From Alphaproteobacteria bacterium (lineage in GTDB: Bacteria > Pseudomonadota > Alphaproteobacteria > Micavibrionales > UBA2020), in contig JAICWS010000002.1 of NCBI GenBank assembly GCA_025934695.1, forward strand, positions 620,001 through 684,000: 64,000 nt of DNA, in the 5' to 3' direction. How positions within the stretch are numbered: position 1 is the first letter of the stretch; every line of letters begins with the position of its first letter. A program made the translations under genes and the position numbers. Shown piece after piece: positions 17,118 to 25,976 of the stretch. Below the pieces are notes generated by a model. It was not told the origin of the DNA. It ran no database searches and saw only the letters and a list, made by a program, of their open reading frames with translations.

Positions 17118-18500
17118 ATGAAGCAGCACGCTCCCGGAATTCTCCAGCTCATCGGCAACACCCCGATGGTGGAAGTCACCCGCATCGATACCGGCCCCTG
17201 CCAGCTGTTCCTGAAACTGGAATCGCAGAACCCCGGCGGCTCGATCAAGGACCGCATCGCCCGCTCGATGATCGAGGCAGCGGAAAAGGACGGGCGCCTA
17301 AAACCCGGCGGCACCATCGTCGAGGCAACGGCAGGCAATACCGGCCTCGGCCTCGCGCTGATTGGCGTGCTGAAGGGCTACAAGATCATACTGATCGTTC
17401 CCGATAAAATGTCGCGCGAGAAGATTTTCCACTGCAAGGCGCTGGGCGCCGACGTGCGCGTGACGCGGTCCGACGTCAACAAGGGCCATCCGGAATACTA
17501 CCAGGACATGGCCGAGCTCATCGCGAAGGAGACCGGCGGCTTCTACGTCAATCAGTTCTCCAACCCCGCGAACCCGCTGGCGCACGAAATTTCGACCGCG
17601 CCCGAAATCTGGGAACAGATGCAGCATGACGTCGACGCCATCGTGTGCGGCGTGGGCTCCGGCGGCACCATGTCGGGCATCGGGCGCTTCATGTCGCGCG
17701 TCAGTCCGAATACCGAGATGATCTTGGCCGACCCGGTCGGTTCCATCCTCGCGCCGCTTGTTAATACCGGCAAAATGACCACGCCCGGTTCCTGGCTGGT
17801 CGAAGGTATCGGCGAGGATTTCGTGCCCGGCATTCTCGATATCAAACTGCCGAAAAAAGCTTACGCCATTCCCGACGAGGAAAGTCTCGCGACCGCGCGC
17901 CTTTTGCTCAAGAACGAGGGCATCCTGGCCGGCCCGTCCTCGGGTACGCTGATCGCGGGCGCCCTGCGCTATTGCCGAGAGTCCAAAGAACCGAAGCGTG
18001 TCGTCAGCTTCGTCTGCGACCGCGGCGACAAATACCTGTCCAAGACCTTCAGCGATTTCTGGATGACCGAGCAGGGCTTCACGCCGCGCAAGCCGACCGG
18101 AACGATCGAAGACCTGATCGTGCGCCGCCATGACAGCGGCGATACCGTCGTCGTCCGCGCGTCGGACACGCTGCAAACTGCCTATAAACGCATGCGTTTC
18201 GCCGACGTCTCGCAGCTGCCGGTGCTGGATGACAACGGCACCTTGGTCGGCCTCGTCGATGAAAAGATGCTGCTGGAAGGTCTCACCGTCGACGGCAAGG
18301 TGATTTCGCTTGCCACCGCCGTCTCCGAAGTCATGCGCGAGGCAAAGCCGTCGCTGCCCAAAGAGACGAAGATCGAAGATGCATCCGCCCTCATGCGCCA
18401 GAACCCGCTGATCATGGTGACCGACAACGGCAAGCTGCTCGGCCTGATCACGCGCGTCGACATGCTGAACCATCTTTACCTGAAGGGACACGCCGCCTGA
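17118..18500 (+). CDS. cbs: Cystathionine beta-synthase with C-terminal CBS pair
   Basis: A 460-residue PLP enzyme condensing serine (or O-acetylserine) with homocysteine to cystathionine. The fold-type II core shows LIGNTPMVEV, the PLP lysine in NPGGSIKDR, TAGNTGLGLAL and GVGSGGTMSG. After residue ~340 come two CBS domains (VRASDTLQTAYKRMRF and LPVLDDNGTLVGLV, then a second copy). Proteins with this C-terminal pair are usually cystathionine beta-synthases rather than simple CysK. The stop overlaps the next start by one base (TGATG). With the lyase it forms the reverse transsulfuration pathway. Confidence 0.92.
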   Translation: MKQHAPGILQLIGNTPMVEVTRIDTGPCQLFLKLESQNPGGSIKDRIARSMIEAAEKDGRLKPGGTIVEATAGNTGLGLALIGVLKGYKIILIVPDKMSREKIFHCKALGADVRVTRSDVNKGHPEYYQDMAELIAKETGGFYVNQFSNPANPLAHEISTAPEIWEQMQHDVDAIVCGVGSGGTMSGIGRFMSRVSPNTEMILADPVGSILAPLVNTGKMTTPGSWLVEGIGEDFVPGILDIKLPKKAYAIPDEESLATARLLLKNEGILAGPSSGTLIAGALRYCRESKEPKRVVSFVCDRGDKYLSKTFSDFWMTEQGFTPRKPTGTIEDLIVRRHDSGDTVVVRASDTLQTAYKRMRFADVSQLPVLDDNGTLVGLVDEKMLLEGLTVDGKVISLATAVSEVMREAKPSLPKETKIEDASALMRQNPLIMVTDNGKLLGLITRVDMLNHLYLKGHAA

Positions 18501-19669
18501 TGAGCGCTCCAAAGAAAAACCGCGCCTTTTCGACGCGCTGCATCCACGGCGGCCAGATGCATGACCCGACGACCGGCGCGGTGAATGTGCCGATCTACCA
18601 GACCTCGACCTACGCGCAGGACGCGCCAGGCGAACATAAAGGTTTCGTCTATGCCCGCGGCCATAACCCGACGCGCCACGCTTTCGAGCGCGCGATGGCC
18701 GATCTCGAAGACGGCTCGGCGGGCTATGCCTTCGGCTCCGGCCTCGCCGCCATGTGCGCGATCCTCGACCTGCTGCCCGCGAACGCGCATATGATCGCCT
18801 CCGACGATCTTTACGGCGGCAGCTATCGCCTGTTCGAGCGCGTGCGTAAGCCCGCTTCGGGCCTGAACGTGTCGTATGTCGATATGTCGGACCTGAAAAA
18901 CGTCGAGGCCGCCATTCGTCCCGAGACGAAGATGATCTGGATCGAGACGCCGACGAATCCTTTGTTGAAACTGACCGACCTCGAAGCCGTCGCGGCGCTG
19001 GCGAAGAAACACAAAGTAATGTCCGTCGTCGATAATACTTTCGCGACGCCCTGGATCCAGCGGCCGATCAACCTCGGCATCGATCTTGTCGTGCATTCGG
19101 CGACCAAATATATCGGCGGCCACAGCGATATCATCGGCGGCGTTACGATCGTGAATGACAATAAAGAGGTCAGCGACCGCCTCAAGTTCATCCAGAATGC
19201 GACGGGCGGAATCCTAGGTCCCTTCGACAGTTTTTTGGCCCTGCGCGGCGTGAAAACGCTCGACGTGCGCATGGAACGCCATTGCGCCAGCGCCATGAAG
19301 ATCGCGGAATGGCTCTCGAAGCATAAGAAAATCGAAAAAGTCTATTATCCCGGCCTGTCCAGCCACCCGCAGCATGCGTTGGCGAAGAAACAGATGTCCG
19401 CCTTCGGCGGCATGATCACGGCCATCGTCAAGGGCGATCTTGAATCCTCTCGCCGCATGCTCTCTGCCTGCAAAGTCTTTACGCTGGCGGAATCCCTGGG
19501 TGGCGTCGAAAGCCTGATCGAGCATCCCGCCATCATGACCCACGCCTCAGTGCCGAAGGACCAGCGGGAAAAGCTGGGGATCAGCGACGGGCTCGTGCGT
19601 TTGTCAGTGGGCATCGAAAGCGCGGACGACCTGATCGCCGATCTCGACGAGGCGCTGGCAAAAGGATGA
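18500..19669 (+). CDS. Cystathionine gamma-lyase (Cys/Met PLP enzyme)
   Basis: A 389-residue fold-type I PLP enzyme that would cleave cystathionine to cysteine, 2-oxobutyrate and ammonia. Family signatures: YARGHNPTRHAFERAMADLE, the PLP-stacking Tyr in DDLYGGSYRLF, DNTFATPWIQRP, the PLP lysine in VVHSATKYIGGHSD, and SLGGVESLIEHP. Sequence alone cannot exclude beta-lyase or homocysteine-forming activity. The direct coupling to cbs (1-base overlap) supports gamma-lyase. The stop overlaps an ATGA preceding glk, so the three genes form one unit. Confidence 0.88.
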   Translation: MSAPKKNRAFSTRCIHGGQMHDPTTGAVNVPIYQTSTYAQDAPGEHKGFVYARGHNPTRHAFERAMADLEDGSAGYAFGSGLAAMCAILDLLPANAHMIASDDLYGGSYRLFERVRKPASGLNVSYVDMSDLKNVEAAIRPETKMIWIETPTNPLLKLTDLEAVAALAKKHKVMSVVDNTFATPWIQRPINLGIDLVVHSATKYIGGHSDIIGGVTIVNDNKEVSDRLKFIQNATGGILGPFDSFLALRGVKTLDVRMERHCASAMKIAEWLSKHKKIEKVYYPGLSSHPQHALAKKQMSAFGGMITAIVKGDLESSRRMLSACKVFTLAESLGGVESLIEHPAIMTHASVPKDQREKLGISDGLVRLSVGIESADDLIADLDEALAKG

Positions 19670-19680
19670 AGGACCAGAAA

Positions 19681-20619
19681 ATGAGCAAGATCATCGCCGA
19701 TATCGGCGGTACCAACGCCCGTTTCGCGCTGGTCAACGACAACCATATCAGCAATATCGAAGTGCTCTCCTGCGCCGATTACAAATCTCCGGCCGAAGCC
19801 GCGCGGGTGTACCTCGAGCGCACCGGCGCGAAGCCCGAAGCGGGCGCCTTCGCGGTCGCGACCGCGCTCGATGGTTCCGACAAGGTCGCCATGACGAACC
19901 ATGTCTGGGCCTTTTCCATCGATGAGACGCGCAGCCATATCGGTCTTAACAAACTTGCTGTCATCAACGACTTCGCGGCGCTCGCCAATGCCGTGCCGTT
20001 CCTGACCGAAAAAGACCGGTATCAGGTCGGCCAGGGAACGCAAATGAGCGGCATGCCCATCGGCATCATCGGCCCCGGCACCGGCCTCGGCGTTGCGGCA
20101 ATCGTTTTCGGCGCGGATGGCAATCCCATCGTCCTCCCGACGGAAGGTGGACATGTCACCATGGCGGCCACGAATGCCCGCGAATGGGCGCTGTTCGAAT
20201 GGCTGCTGAAATCGAAATATCACCATATCTCGGCCGAACGCGTGGTGTCGGGCAAGGGCATCGTGAACCTTTATAATGCCGTGTGCGGCGTCGAGGGCCT
20301 CGACCTGCCCGAGCGTACGCCCGCGGAAATCACCAAAGCCGGCCTCGATAAATCCTGCAAAGTCTGCACGGAAGTGCTCGACCTCTTCTGTCATTTTCTG
20401 GGCGTGGCGGCGGGCAATCTCGCGCTTTCTTACGGCGCCTTCGGCGGCGTCTATATCGCGGGCGGCATCGTGCCGCAGCTGGGGGATTTCTTCAAAACCT
20501 CGCGCTTCCGCGAAAGCTTCCTCGCCAAGGGGCGCTTCAGCGAATATCTGTCGCGCATCCCGACCTACGTCATCACCCACCCCTATCCGGGGCTCGAAGG
20601 GCTGAAGAACATCGCCTGA
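19681..20619 (+). CDS. glk: Glucokinase
   Basis: It phosphorylates glucose with ATP at the entry to glycolysis. The N-terminal phosphate-binding motif IADIGGTNARFALV, the central GPGTGLGVAAIVFG, EGGHVTMAATNAREWALF and the C-terminal AGGIVPQLGDF match the PF02685 glucokinase family (non-ROK). Length (~312) is normal. An ATG at 19666 overlaps the lyase stop, but the ATG at 19681 has GAAGGA at a better distance. The gene is the last of cbs-lyase-glk; why glucokinase is linked to transsulfuration is unclear. Confidence 0.93.
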   Translation: MSKIIADIGGTNARFALVNDNHISNIEVLSCADYKSPAEAARVYLERTGAKPEAGAFAVATALDGSDKVAMTNHVWAFSIDETRSHIGLNKLAVINDFAALANAVPFLTEKDRYQVGQGTQMSGMPIGIIGPGTGLGVAAIVFGADGNPIVLPTEGGHVTMAATNAREWALFEWLLKSKYHHISAERVVSGKGIVNLYNAVCGVEGLDLPERTPAEITKAGLDKSCKVCTEVLDLFCHFLGVAAGNLALSYGAFGGVYIAGGIVPQLGDFFKTSRFRESFLAKGRFSEYLSRIPTYVITHPYPGLEGLKNIA

Positions 20620-20625
20620 GCGGCT

Positions 20626-20711
20626 GTAACCCCGGCGAAAGCCGGGGTCTAAAAATTCCCGGCAATACCGCTTGCGGATATATCGCAGACCCCGGCTTAC
20701 GCCGGGGTTAC
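20626..20711. repeat. Paired inverted repeat between convergent glk and a hypothetical gene
   Basis: Two 25-bp units, 20626-20650 and 20687-20711, are inverted relative to each other and match except for one loop base. Each is itself a palindrome (ACCCCGGC...GCCGGGGT). The pair lies 6 bp after the glk stop and 28 bp before the end of the convergent gene, so it may serve as a bidirectional terminator or mRNA 3'-end stabiliser. Confidence 0.85.
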
Positions 20712-20739
20712 GAAAGTAATGGCGGGAAGGATTTTAACG

Positions 20740-21222
20740 CTAATGCGGCGCGGACGCGGCAGGCCGGGTTGTCGGCTTCTGGGGCGCGGGCGGCTTGTCC
20801 TGTTCGATGGTGAAGGAGGCGCCCGCCGTCAGGGTTGAAGCGCTCGCGGTCGCCATCGCGAACCTGCTGCTCACCGCGGGTTGAGTGGTCGAAATGGCGC
20901 CCAGCATCTCCGCGCCGCCGAATGCAGAGGCGGGAGGATTGACCGGGGGCGTCGGTTTGGTTGAACCGTGGCTGATCGGCGCGCCGTCCTTATAATTCGT
21001 CCAGCTCTTGTGGCCGTCGTCATAGGTGCGCATGGAAGCGGGCTGGCCCTTGTTGTCGTCCAGCTTGCCGCCATGGGCTTTGCACCATTTATCGAGATCC
21101 TGGCCGGTCGTGTTCGGGTCCAGTGCCAGCATCTGCTTGGCGACTGTCGTGTCGAGCTTGTAGATATGCGTGACCTGATGGTCGCCGTTCCTGTAGTTCA
21201 CCGTGACATGCGATGTGCCCAT
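20740..21222 (-). CDS. Hypothetical protein
   Basis: A 160-residue protein I do not recognise. The first ~95 residues are polar and look folded (VTVNYRNGDHQVTHIYKL, WCKAHGGKLDDNKG, YDDGHKSWTNYKDG). The last ~60 residues are rich in Pro, Ala, Thr and Ser and are probably disordered. There is no signal peptide or membrane helix. The ATG at 21220-21222 has GGGGCGGG upstream and is preferred over longer in-frame starts. It stands alone, between a repeat pair and the dehydratase gene on the same strand. Confidence 0.6.
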   Translation of the reverse strand: MGTSHVTVNYRNGDHQVTHIYKLDTTVAKQMLALDPNTTGQDLDKWCKAHGGKLDDNKGQPASMRTYDDGHKSWTNYKDGAPISHGSTKPTPPVNPPASAFGGAEMLGAISTTQPAVSSRFAMATASASTLTAGASFTIEQDKPPAPQKPTTRPAASAPH

Positions 21223-21331
21223 GACCCGCCCCGTTAACCTTTTGCTAACCAGCTTCCATAACAATCTACGCCGAAACGTTTAAGAAACGGTTAAGGCAAA
21301 GGTATTTGGCCTGTTATCAGGGGGATAGAGA

Positions 21332-22312
21332 CTATAGCGCCGGTAGCTTGCTGAGATGGTCGTGCGCCCAGATTTTGCCGTAGGTCTCGCTGTCGAGGTT
21401 CGCGCCGGACAGGATGACGAGAATGCGCTTGTCGCGGTTGCCCTCGGCGATCCATTTATGCGCCGCCGCGATGCCGAGCGCCGAGGTCGGCTCGACCGTC
21501 ACTTTCAGCAGATGCATCAGCCACTGGCTCCAGTACAAAATCTCCGCCTCGGAAATTTCGTAGAAACCGTCGAGCTGGTCGATGTAATGAAAGGTGCGCT
21601 CGGAAATCCCCAGCGTGCGCGCGCCGTCGGCGATGGTCTTGGGCGCATCGCGGAAGCGGTAGATTTTCCCGGTCGCATAAGACCGCGCGGCGTCGTTGGC
21701 GATCGCGGGTTCCGCCGCATAGACCGCGGCATTCTTCGAAAACAGGCGCGTGGCCAGGAAGGTGCCGGAAATCAGCCCACCGCCGCCGCAGGGCGCAAAA
21801 ACCGCGTCGAATTTCTTTTCATCCTGCCAGGCTTCGAGCGCCGCTGTGCCTTGACCCGCGATGACATCGTCATGGTCATAAGGCGGCAGCAGGAACGAGC
21901 CGCCCCGGTCGGCGCGGTCATGCGCGATCTCTTCGGCCTCGCCGCGCGATTTCGCGATGACGACTTCCGCGCCATAGGCTTTCGTCGCGGCGATTTTTAC
22001 TTTCGACGCGCCCGCCGGGATGACGACGGTCGCCTTGATGCCCATCTGCCGCGCCGCCCAGGCGACCGCCTGCGCATGATTGCCGGAGGAATAGGCCACG
22101 ACTTCGAGCGGCACCTTCTTCTTTTCTCGCAGGTGCAACAGCGTATTGAGCGCGCCGCGCGCCTTGAAGGCGCCCACCTTCTGCGCGCCCTCGTATTTGA
22201 AGAAGATTTCGGTGCTTAAGAACCGGTTCAGCAGATGCGAGCGCAGGATGGGCGTCCGCGTGATGTGATGCCCCAGGCGCGCCTGCGCCGCTTCTACTGC
22301 GGCGGGTTTCAC
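21332..22312 (-). CDS. Threonine/serine dehydratase (catalytic domain only)
   Basis: A 326-residue fold-type II PLP enzyme. The PLP lysine is in KVGAFKARGA, the substrate-binding loop is SSGNHAQAVAWAA, the phosphate-binding loop is CGGGGLISG, and the C-terminal ILSGANLDSE contacts the cofactor. It lacks the ACT-like regulatory domain of biosynthetic IlvA, so a catabolic dehydratase or a serine racemase-like role is more likely. The start is GTG at 22310-22312 and overlaps the upstream GH13 stop as GTGA, so the two genes are translationally coupled. Confidence 0.87.
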   Translation of the reverse strand: MKPAAVEAAQARLGHHITRTPILRSHLLNRFLSTEIFFKYEGAQKVGAFKARGALNTLLHLREKKKVPLEVVAYSSGNHAQAVAWAARQMGIKATVVIPAGASKVKIAATKAYGAEVVIAKSRGEAEEIAHDRADRGGSFLLPPYDHDDVIAGQGTAALEAWQDEKKFDAVFAPCGGGGLISGTFLATRLFSKNAAVYAAEPAIANDAARSYATGKIYRFRDAPKTIADGARTLGISERTFHYIDQLDGFYEISEAEILYWSQWLMHLLKVTVEPTSALGIAAAHKWIAEGNRDKRILVILSGANLDSETYGKIWAHDHLSKLPAL

Positions 22313-23931
22313 TTCTTGCCGTAGAAACCGCCGAAGGCCGGCAGCGTCAGCGTCTTGCCTTCGAGCGTGTGCGGCAGACCGTGGCCCTCGAAGGGCTTAC
22401 AGTCGACGGGCAGCGCCAGCGACACCGGCTTGGGGTCGAGGTTGAACAGGCAGTAGATTTCCTCATCGCCCTTGGTGCGGCGGAAGCCCAGTACGGGCGC
22501 CTGCACGTCGAGGAAGCGGATATCGCCGTTTTTGATGATGGCTGATTGTTTGCGCCAGGCGAGGAATTTGCGCGCGAAGTTAAGGACCGAGTTTTCGTCC
22601 TTCTCTTCCATCTCGACCGATTTCTGGAGGTGCTCTTCGGGGATCGGCAGCCAGGTATCTTCGCCGCCCGAAAAGCCGGCATGCTTGCGCGCCCCGTCCC
22701 AAGGGAAGGGCGTGCGGCAGCCGTCGCGGCCTTTGTCTTCGGGCCACAGGAAGATGCCGAAGGGGTCTTTGAGGGATTCGAATGGAATATCCGCTTCCGG
22801 CAGGCCCAGTTCCTCGCCCTGGTACATGAAGGAGGTGCCCTTCAGCGAGGTCAGCAGCGCAATCAGCATTTTGGCCTGGCGCTCGTCGACATTGTCGTTC
22901 ATCGCCCAGCGCGATGCCACGCGCTTGACGTCGTGGTTCGAGAAAGCCCACGACGGCCAGCTGTCGCCCGGCTCGTTGATATATTCTTCGATGATGGCGC
23001 GCAGTTTCACCGGGTCGTAGATATTCGGACCGAGCAGGGCGAAGTTGTAGGCGGTGTGCAGCATTTCGGGGCCGTCGGTATAGGCGACCGAGGTCTTGAT
23101 CTGGAAGTCGTCGCCGATCTCCGCCACCATGAAGCGGTCGGGATACTGGTCGACCGTCTTGCGCAGGCGCTTGATGAAGGGGATCATCTCGGGCTGCGTC
23201 TTGTCGTAGAGGTGGCGCTGCCAATAGTAGGGATGCGTTTGGCGTCCGCCCGACATGGAACGGTCGAAACCTTCCAGCGGCGGATTGTCGCGCAGCTGGG
23301 CGTCGTGAATGCAATGGTTCAGCGCATCGAGGCGGAAGCCGTCGACGCCCTTGTCCAGCCACCATTTCGCGATGCCGAGCAGCGTGTCCTGTACTTCGGG
23401 GTTGCGGATGTTGAGGTCGGGCTGTTCTTTGAGGAACTGGTGGTAATAATATTGACCGCGCCGCGTGTCGAACTGCCAGGCCGGGCCGCCGAAGACCGAC
23501 AGCCAGTTGTTGGGCGCGCCGCCGTCGTCCTTGGGGTTCGTCCAGACGTACCAGTCGGCTTTCGGGTTCGTGCGGTTGCGCCGGCTCTCGACAAACCACG
23601 GGTGTTGTTCCGACGTGTGGTTGAGCACGAGGTCGATGATCAGTTTCAGGCCCCGCTTGTGCATCTCGGCGATCATCTCGTCGAAATCCTTCAGCGTGCC
23701 GAAGATGGGATCGATGTTCTGGTAGTCGGACACGTCATAGCCGAAGTCCGCCATCGGCGAGGTGAAGAAGGGCGAGAGCCATACGCCGTCGACGCCGAGG
23801 CTCGCCACGTAATCCAGCTTCTGGGTGATGCCTTTGAGGTCGCCGATGCCGTCGCCATTGCTATCGAGGAAGCTGCGGGGATAGATCTGGTAGATCACCG
23901 CGCCGCGCCACCATTCTTCTTTTTCCGCCAT
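22309..23931 (-). CDS. GH13 alpha-glucosidase / oligo-1,6-glucosidase
   Basis: A 540-residue cytoplasmic glycoside hydrolase with no signal peptide. Typical GH13 regions are present: WWRGAVIYQIYPRSF at the N-terminus, region I DLVLNHTS, region II DGFRLDALN with the Asp nucleophile, region III VAEIGD with the acid/base Glu, and region IV FSNHDVKR with the transition-state Asp. It should hydrolyse alpha-1,4 or alpha-1,6 glucosidic bonds of short oligosaccharides; trehalose-type substrates cannot be excluded. ATG 23929-23931 is chosen for its AGGAG; an ATG 18 bases upstream lacks one. It is divergent from the GlgE-like genes. Confidence 0.93.
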   Translation of the reverse strand: MAEKEEWWRGAVIYQIYPRSFLDSNGDGIGDLKGITQKLDYVASLGVDGVWLSPFFTSPMADFGYDVSDYQNIDPIFGTLKDFDEMIAEMHKRGLKLIIDLVLNHTSEQHPWFVESRRNRTNPKADWYVWTNPKDDGGAPNNWLSVFGGPAWQFDTRRGQYYYHQFLKEQPDLNIRNPEVQDTLLGIAKWWLDKGVDGFRLDALNHCIHDAQLRDNPPLEGFDRSMSGGRQTHPYYWQRHLYDKTQPEMIPFIKRLRKTVDQYPDRFMVAEIGDDFQIKTSVAYTDGPEMLHTAYNFALLGPNIYDPVKLRAIIEEYINEPGDSWPSWAFSNHDVKRVASRWAMNDNVDERQAKMLIALLTSLKGTSFMYQGEELGLPEADIPFESLKDPFGIFLWPEDKGRDGCRTPFPWDGARKHAGFSGGEDTWLPIPEEHLQKSVEMEEKDENSVLNFARKFLAWRKQSAIIKNGDIRFLDVQAPVLGFRRTKGDEEIYCLFNLDPKPVSLALPVDCKPFEGHGLPHTLEGKTLTLPAFGGFYGKK

Positions 23932-23988
23932 GACCGTCTCCTGCTGCATCGCAATAAAATTACCGGAAAAACTTTATAATTTAACGAG

Positions 23989-24016
23989 TTGCCAGTCCAG
24001 AGTATAAAAATAATAC
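23989..24016 (+). promoter_or_regulatory. Candidate promoter for the first GlgE-like gene
   Basis: TTGCCA (23989-23994) and TAATAC (24011-24016) are separated by 16 bp in an AT-rich intergenic region, about 57 bp upstream of the TTG start at 24073. This is an inferred site only. Confidence 0.35.
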
Positions 24017-24072
24017 ATTATGGGATATATTTGGTGATATATTGCCATAATTAATAAAGTCAGGTCATAAAG

Positions 24073-25782
24073 TTGCCGGGTCAACGAGTCTATTATGTGC
24101 CGCCGCGTCTGGTCGGTTCGATCGCGAACTGGTCGGGGGAAGATTCCCCGGACGGCCGCTCCTGGCTGCTCGACCATGCGCAGAGCCTCGGCTTCAACAC
24201 AATATGGTTCTCACCTTTCTTCGAAACATCCCACCGGCTGACGATTGACGCGGAGGGCAAGCCGGCCGCCCACAGTTTATATGCCACGCGCCATCACGGT
24301 GTCCTCGAGCCCGAATTCAGCGCAACGAAGATGGACGGGCCGCGCGACAAATATAGCGCGAAACAACTGGCCGAGATCGACAAGAAGGACCGCGAGCATC
24401 TCGATCATTTCGTGGCGCAGGCGGAAAAACAGGGCATGCGCGTCATGGCCATGGCCGACCTCGTGTTCAACCATGTGGCCTCCGACCATCCGCTGGTGCT
24501 GCAGGAGGAAGACGATATCAAGGGCATCCTCGACCGCAGCAAGGAAGAGGATGTGCAGCCCATCACCAAGACCGTCAAGGATAAAGACGGCAAGGACGAG
24601 CAGCGCGTCATCGGCTTGCGCTATGTCGACCACAGCTCCGTCGGCGCCTCGGTCGAAAAGGAATATTATTTCAAGTTCTGCCACAACGAGAAATTCGAAA
24701 CGCTGAACCTTGGCATGACGACCGGCTTCGACACGGCGCAGATCAACTATGAATCGCCGGAAGCCAAGGCCTTCTTCATCACCGGCGAGAACGGCCAGCC
24801 GGGCTACTGGAAGCAGGTAATCGACTGGTGCATGGACCGCGGCGTGCAGGACTTCCGTTGCGACATCGCCTACCGGCTGCCGCCCGACTGGTGGCAGGAG
24901 CTGATCACTTATGCGCGCAGCCGTGACCCCGATGCGACCTTCATGGCCGAAACGCTGGGCGGCAGCGCCGCGAGCGAACAAAAAATGGCCGAGATCCAGG
25001 TCACCGACAAGAATGGCAACAAGCGCCCGGGCTTCGACCTCGGCATGATCAGCAATTACTGGTGGAATTTCACCGACGACTGGCTGCCCGAGCAGGAGTT
25101 GCCACGCCTCAAATGCATGGCGAAATACGGCGGCGCCGCCTCGCCCGACAACCACGACACGCCCGAAACCCTTGCCGGCCACTTCCAGAAAGCGCTGAAG
25201 GACCAGGAGAAGCACGACCAGAAGGTCGCCGATATCTGCGCGCGCAACTACGCAATCTCGGCGCTCATCGGCAACGCCTTCTACATGCAGATGGGCTATG
25301 AATACTGCAATGAAAAACAAAGCGGCGTTTTCGCGGGCGTGGTCGGCCCCGATGACTGGAAGCGCCTGCAGCAGCGCGCAACGGATGGCAGCCCGCTGGA
25401 TATTTCCGCGCGCATCAAGGCGATCAACGAGCTGAAGGAAAGCCTGCACGTCGAAAATTGCCGCGTCGATATCAAGGAGCATAGGGAAGTCCAGGACGGC
25501 AAGCTGATCAAGATCACCTGCGAATATATCGACGCCGACACCGAGAAGAAAGTTTCCGACGTCATCATCATCGCCAACAAGCAGCCCGAAAACGGCGCCG
25601 TCGTCATGACGGATAAGGACCTGGTGGCGCTGAATGACAGCGGCCTGAAGCGCGAGGGTTCGATGGGTGAGGAAAAACCGCTGATCCGCGACGTGCTGAT
25701 CTATCACACGCCCGTCGCGACGGCGCCAGAGCCAGCCTCCAAAGCGGCACCCGCGAAACCACGGGTGATGGTCCCGGCCTGA
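24073..25782 (+). CDS. GlgE-like GH13 protein, copy 1
   Basis: A 569-residue GH13-type protein. The N-terminus QRVYYVPPRLVGS and the general layout resemble GlgE (maltosyltransferase, GH13_3) relatives found in alphaproteobacteria. The catalytic triad appears intact: nucleophile D264 in FRCDIAYRLP, acid/base E293 in FMAETLGG and D362 in DNHDTPET. Whether it transfers maltosyl units or hydrolyses is not known. The C-terminal ~150 residues form an extra domain shared with the next gene. The start is TTG at 24073: an in-frame stop lies just upstream and the conserved MPG-R-YYVPPRLVG segment begins there. Confidence 0.78.
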   Translation: MPGQRVYYVPPRLVGSIANWSGEDSPDGRSWLLDHAQSLGFNTIWFSPFFETSHRLTIDAEGKPAAHSLYATRHHGVLEPEFSATKMDGPRDKYSAKQLAEIDKKDREHLDHFVAQAEKQGMRVMAMADLVFNHVASDHPLVLQEEDDIKGILDRSKEEDVQPITKTVKDKDGKDEQRVIGLRYVDHSSVGASVEKEYYFKFCHNEKFETLNLGMTTGFDTAQINYESPEAKAFFITGENGQPGYWKQVIDWCMDRGVQDFRCDIAYRLPPDWWQELITYARSRDPDATFMAETLGGSAASEQKMAEIQVTDKNGNKRPGFDLGMISNYWWNFTDDWLPEQELPRLKCMAKYGGAASPDNHDTPETLAGHFQKALKDQEKHDQKVADICARNYAISALIGNAFYMQMGYEYCNEKQSGVFAGVVGPDDWKRLQQRATDGSPLDISARIKAINELKESLHVENCRVDIKEHREVQDGKLIKITCEYIDADTEKKVSDVIIIANKQPENGAVVMTDKDLVALNDSGLKREGSMGEEKPLIRDVLIYHTPVATAPEPASKAAPAKPRVMVPA

Positions 25783-25976
25783 CCTCAAAGATGCAGTCGG
25801 ACACGGCTTTTTCCAGAATCTTATAATCGTCCATTTATTTTATTTCGCGGTTTCGGAAACCCGAAATTTCCGTTCAGAGATATGCAAATCATCCTTCAGC
25901 GCCACGCAAAAAAATATTGTGGGAGGGCTGTTTTTTAGTACGATGTTCCCCACCTTCCAGAATTCGGGAACAAAAA

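Noticed and set aside
25604-25834. Minus-strand frame beginning MDDYKILEKAVSDCIFEV between the GlgE-like genes
   Set aside because: Only the first ~17 codons lie outside the GlgE-like gene and the rest is its antisense; no ribosome binding site was seen.
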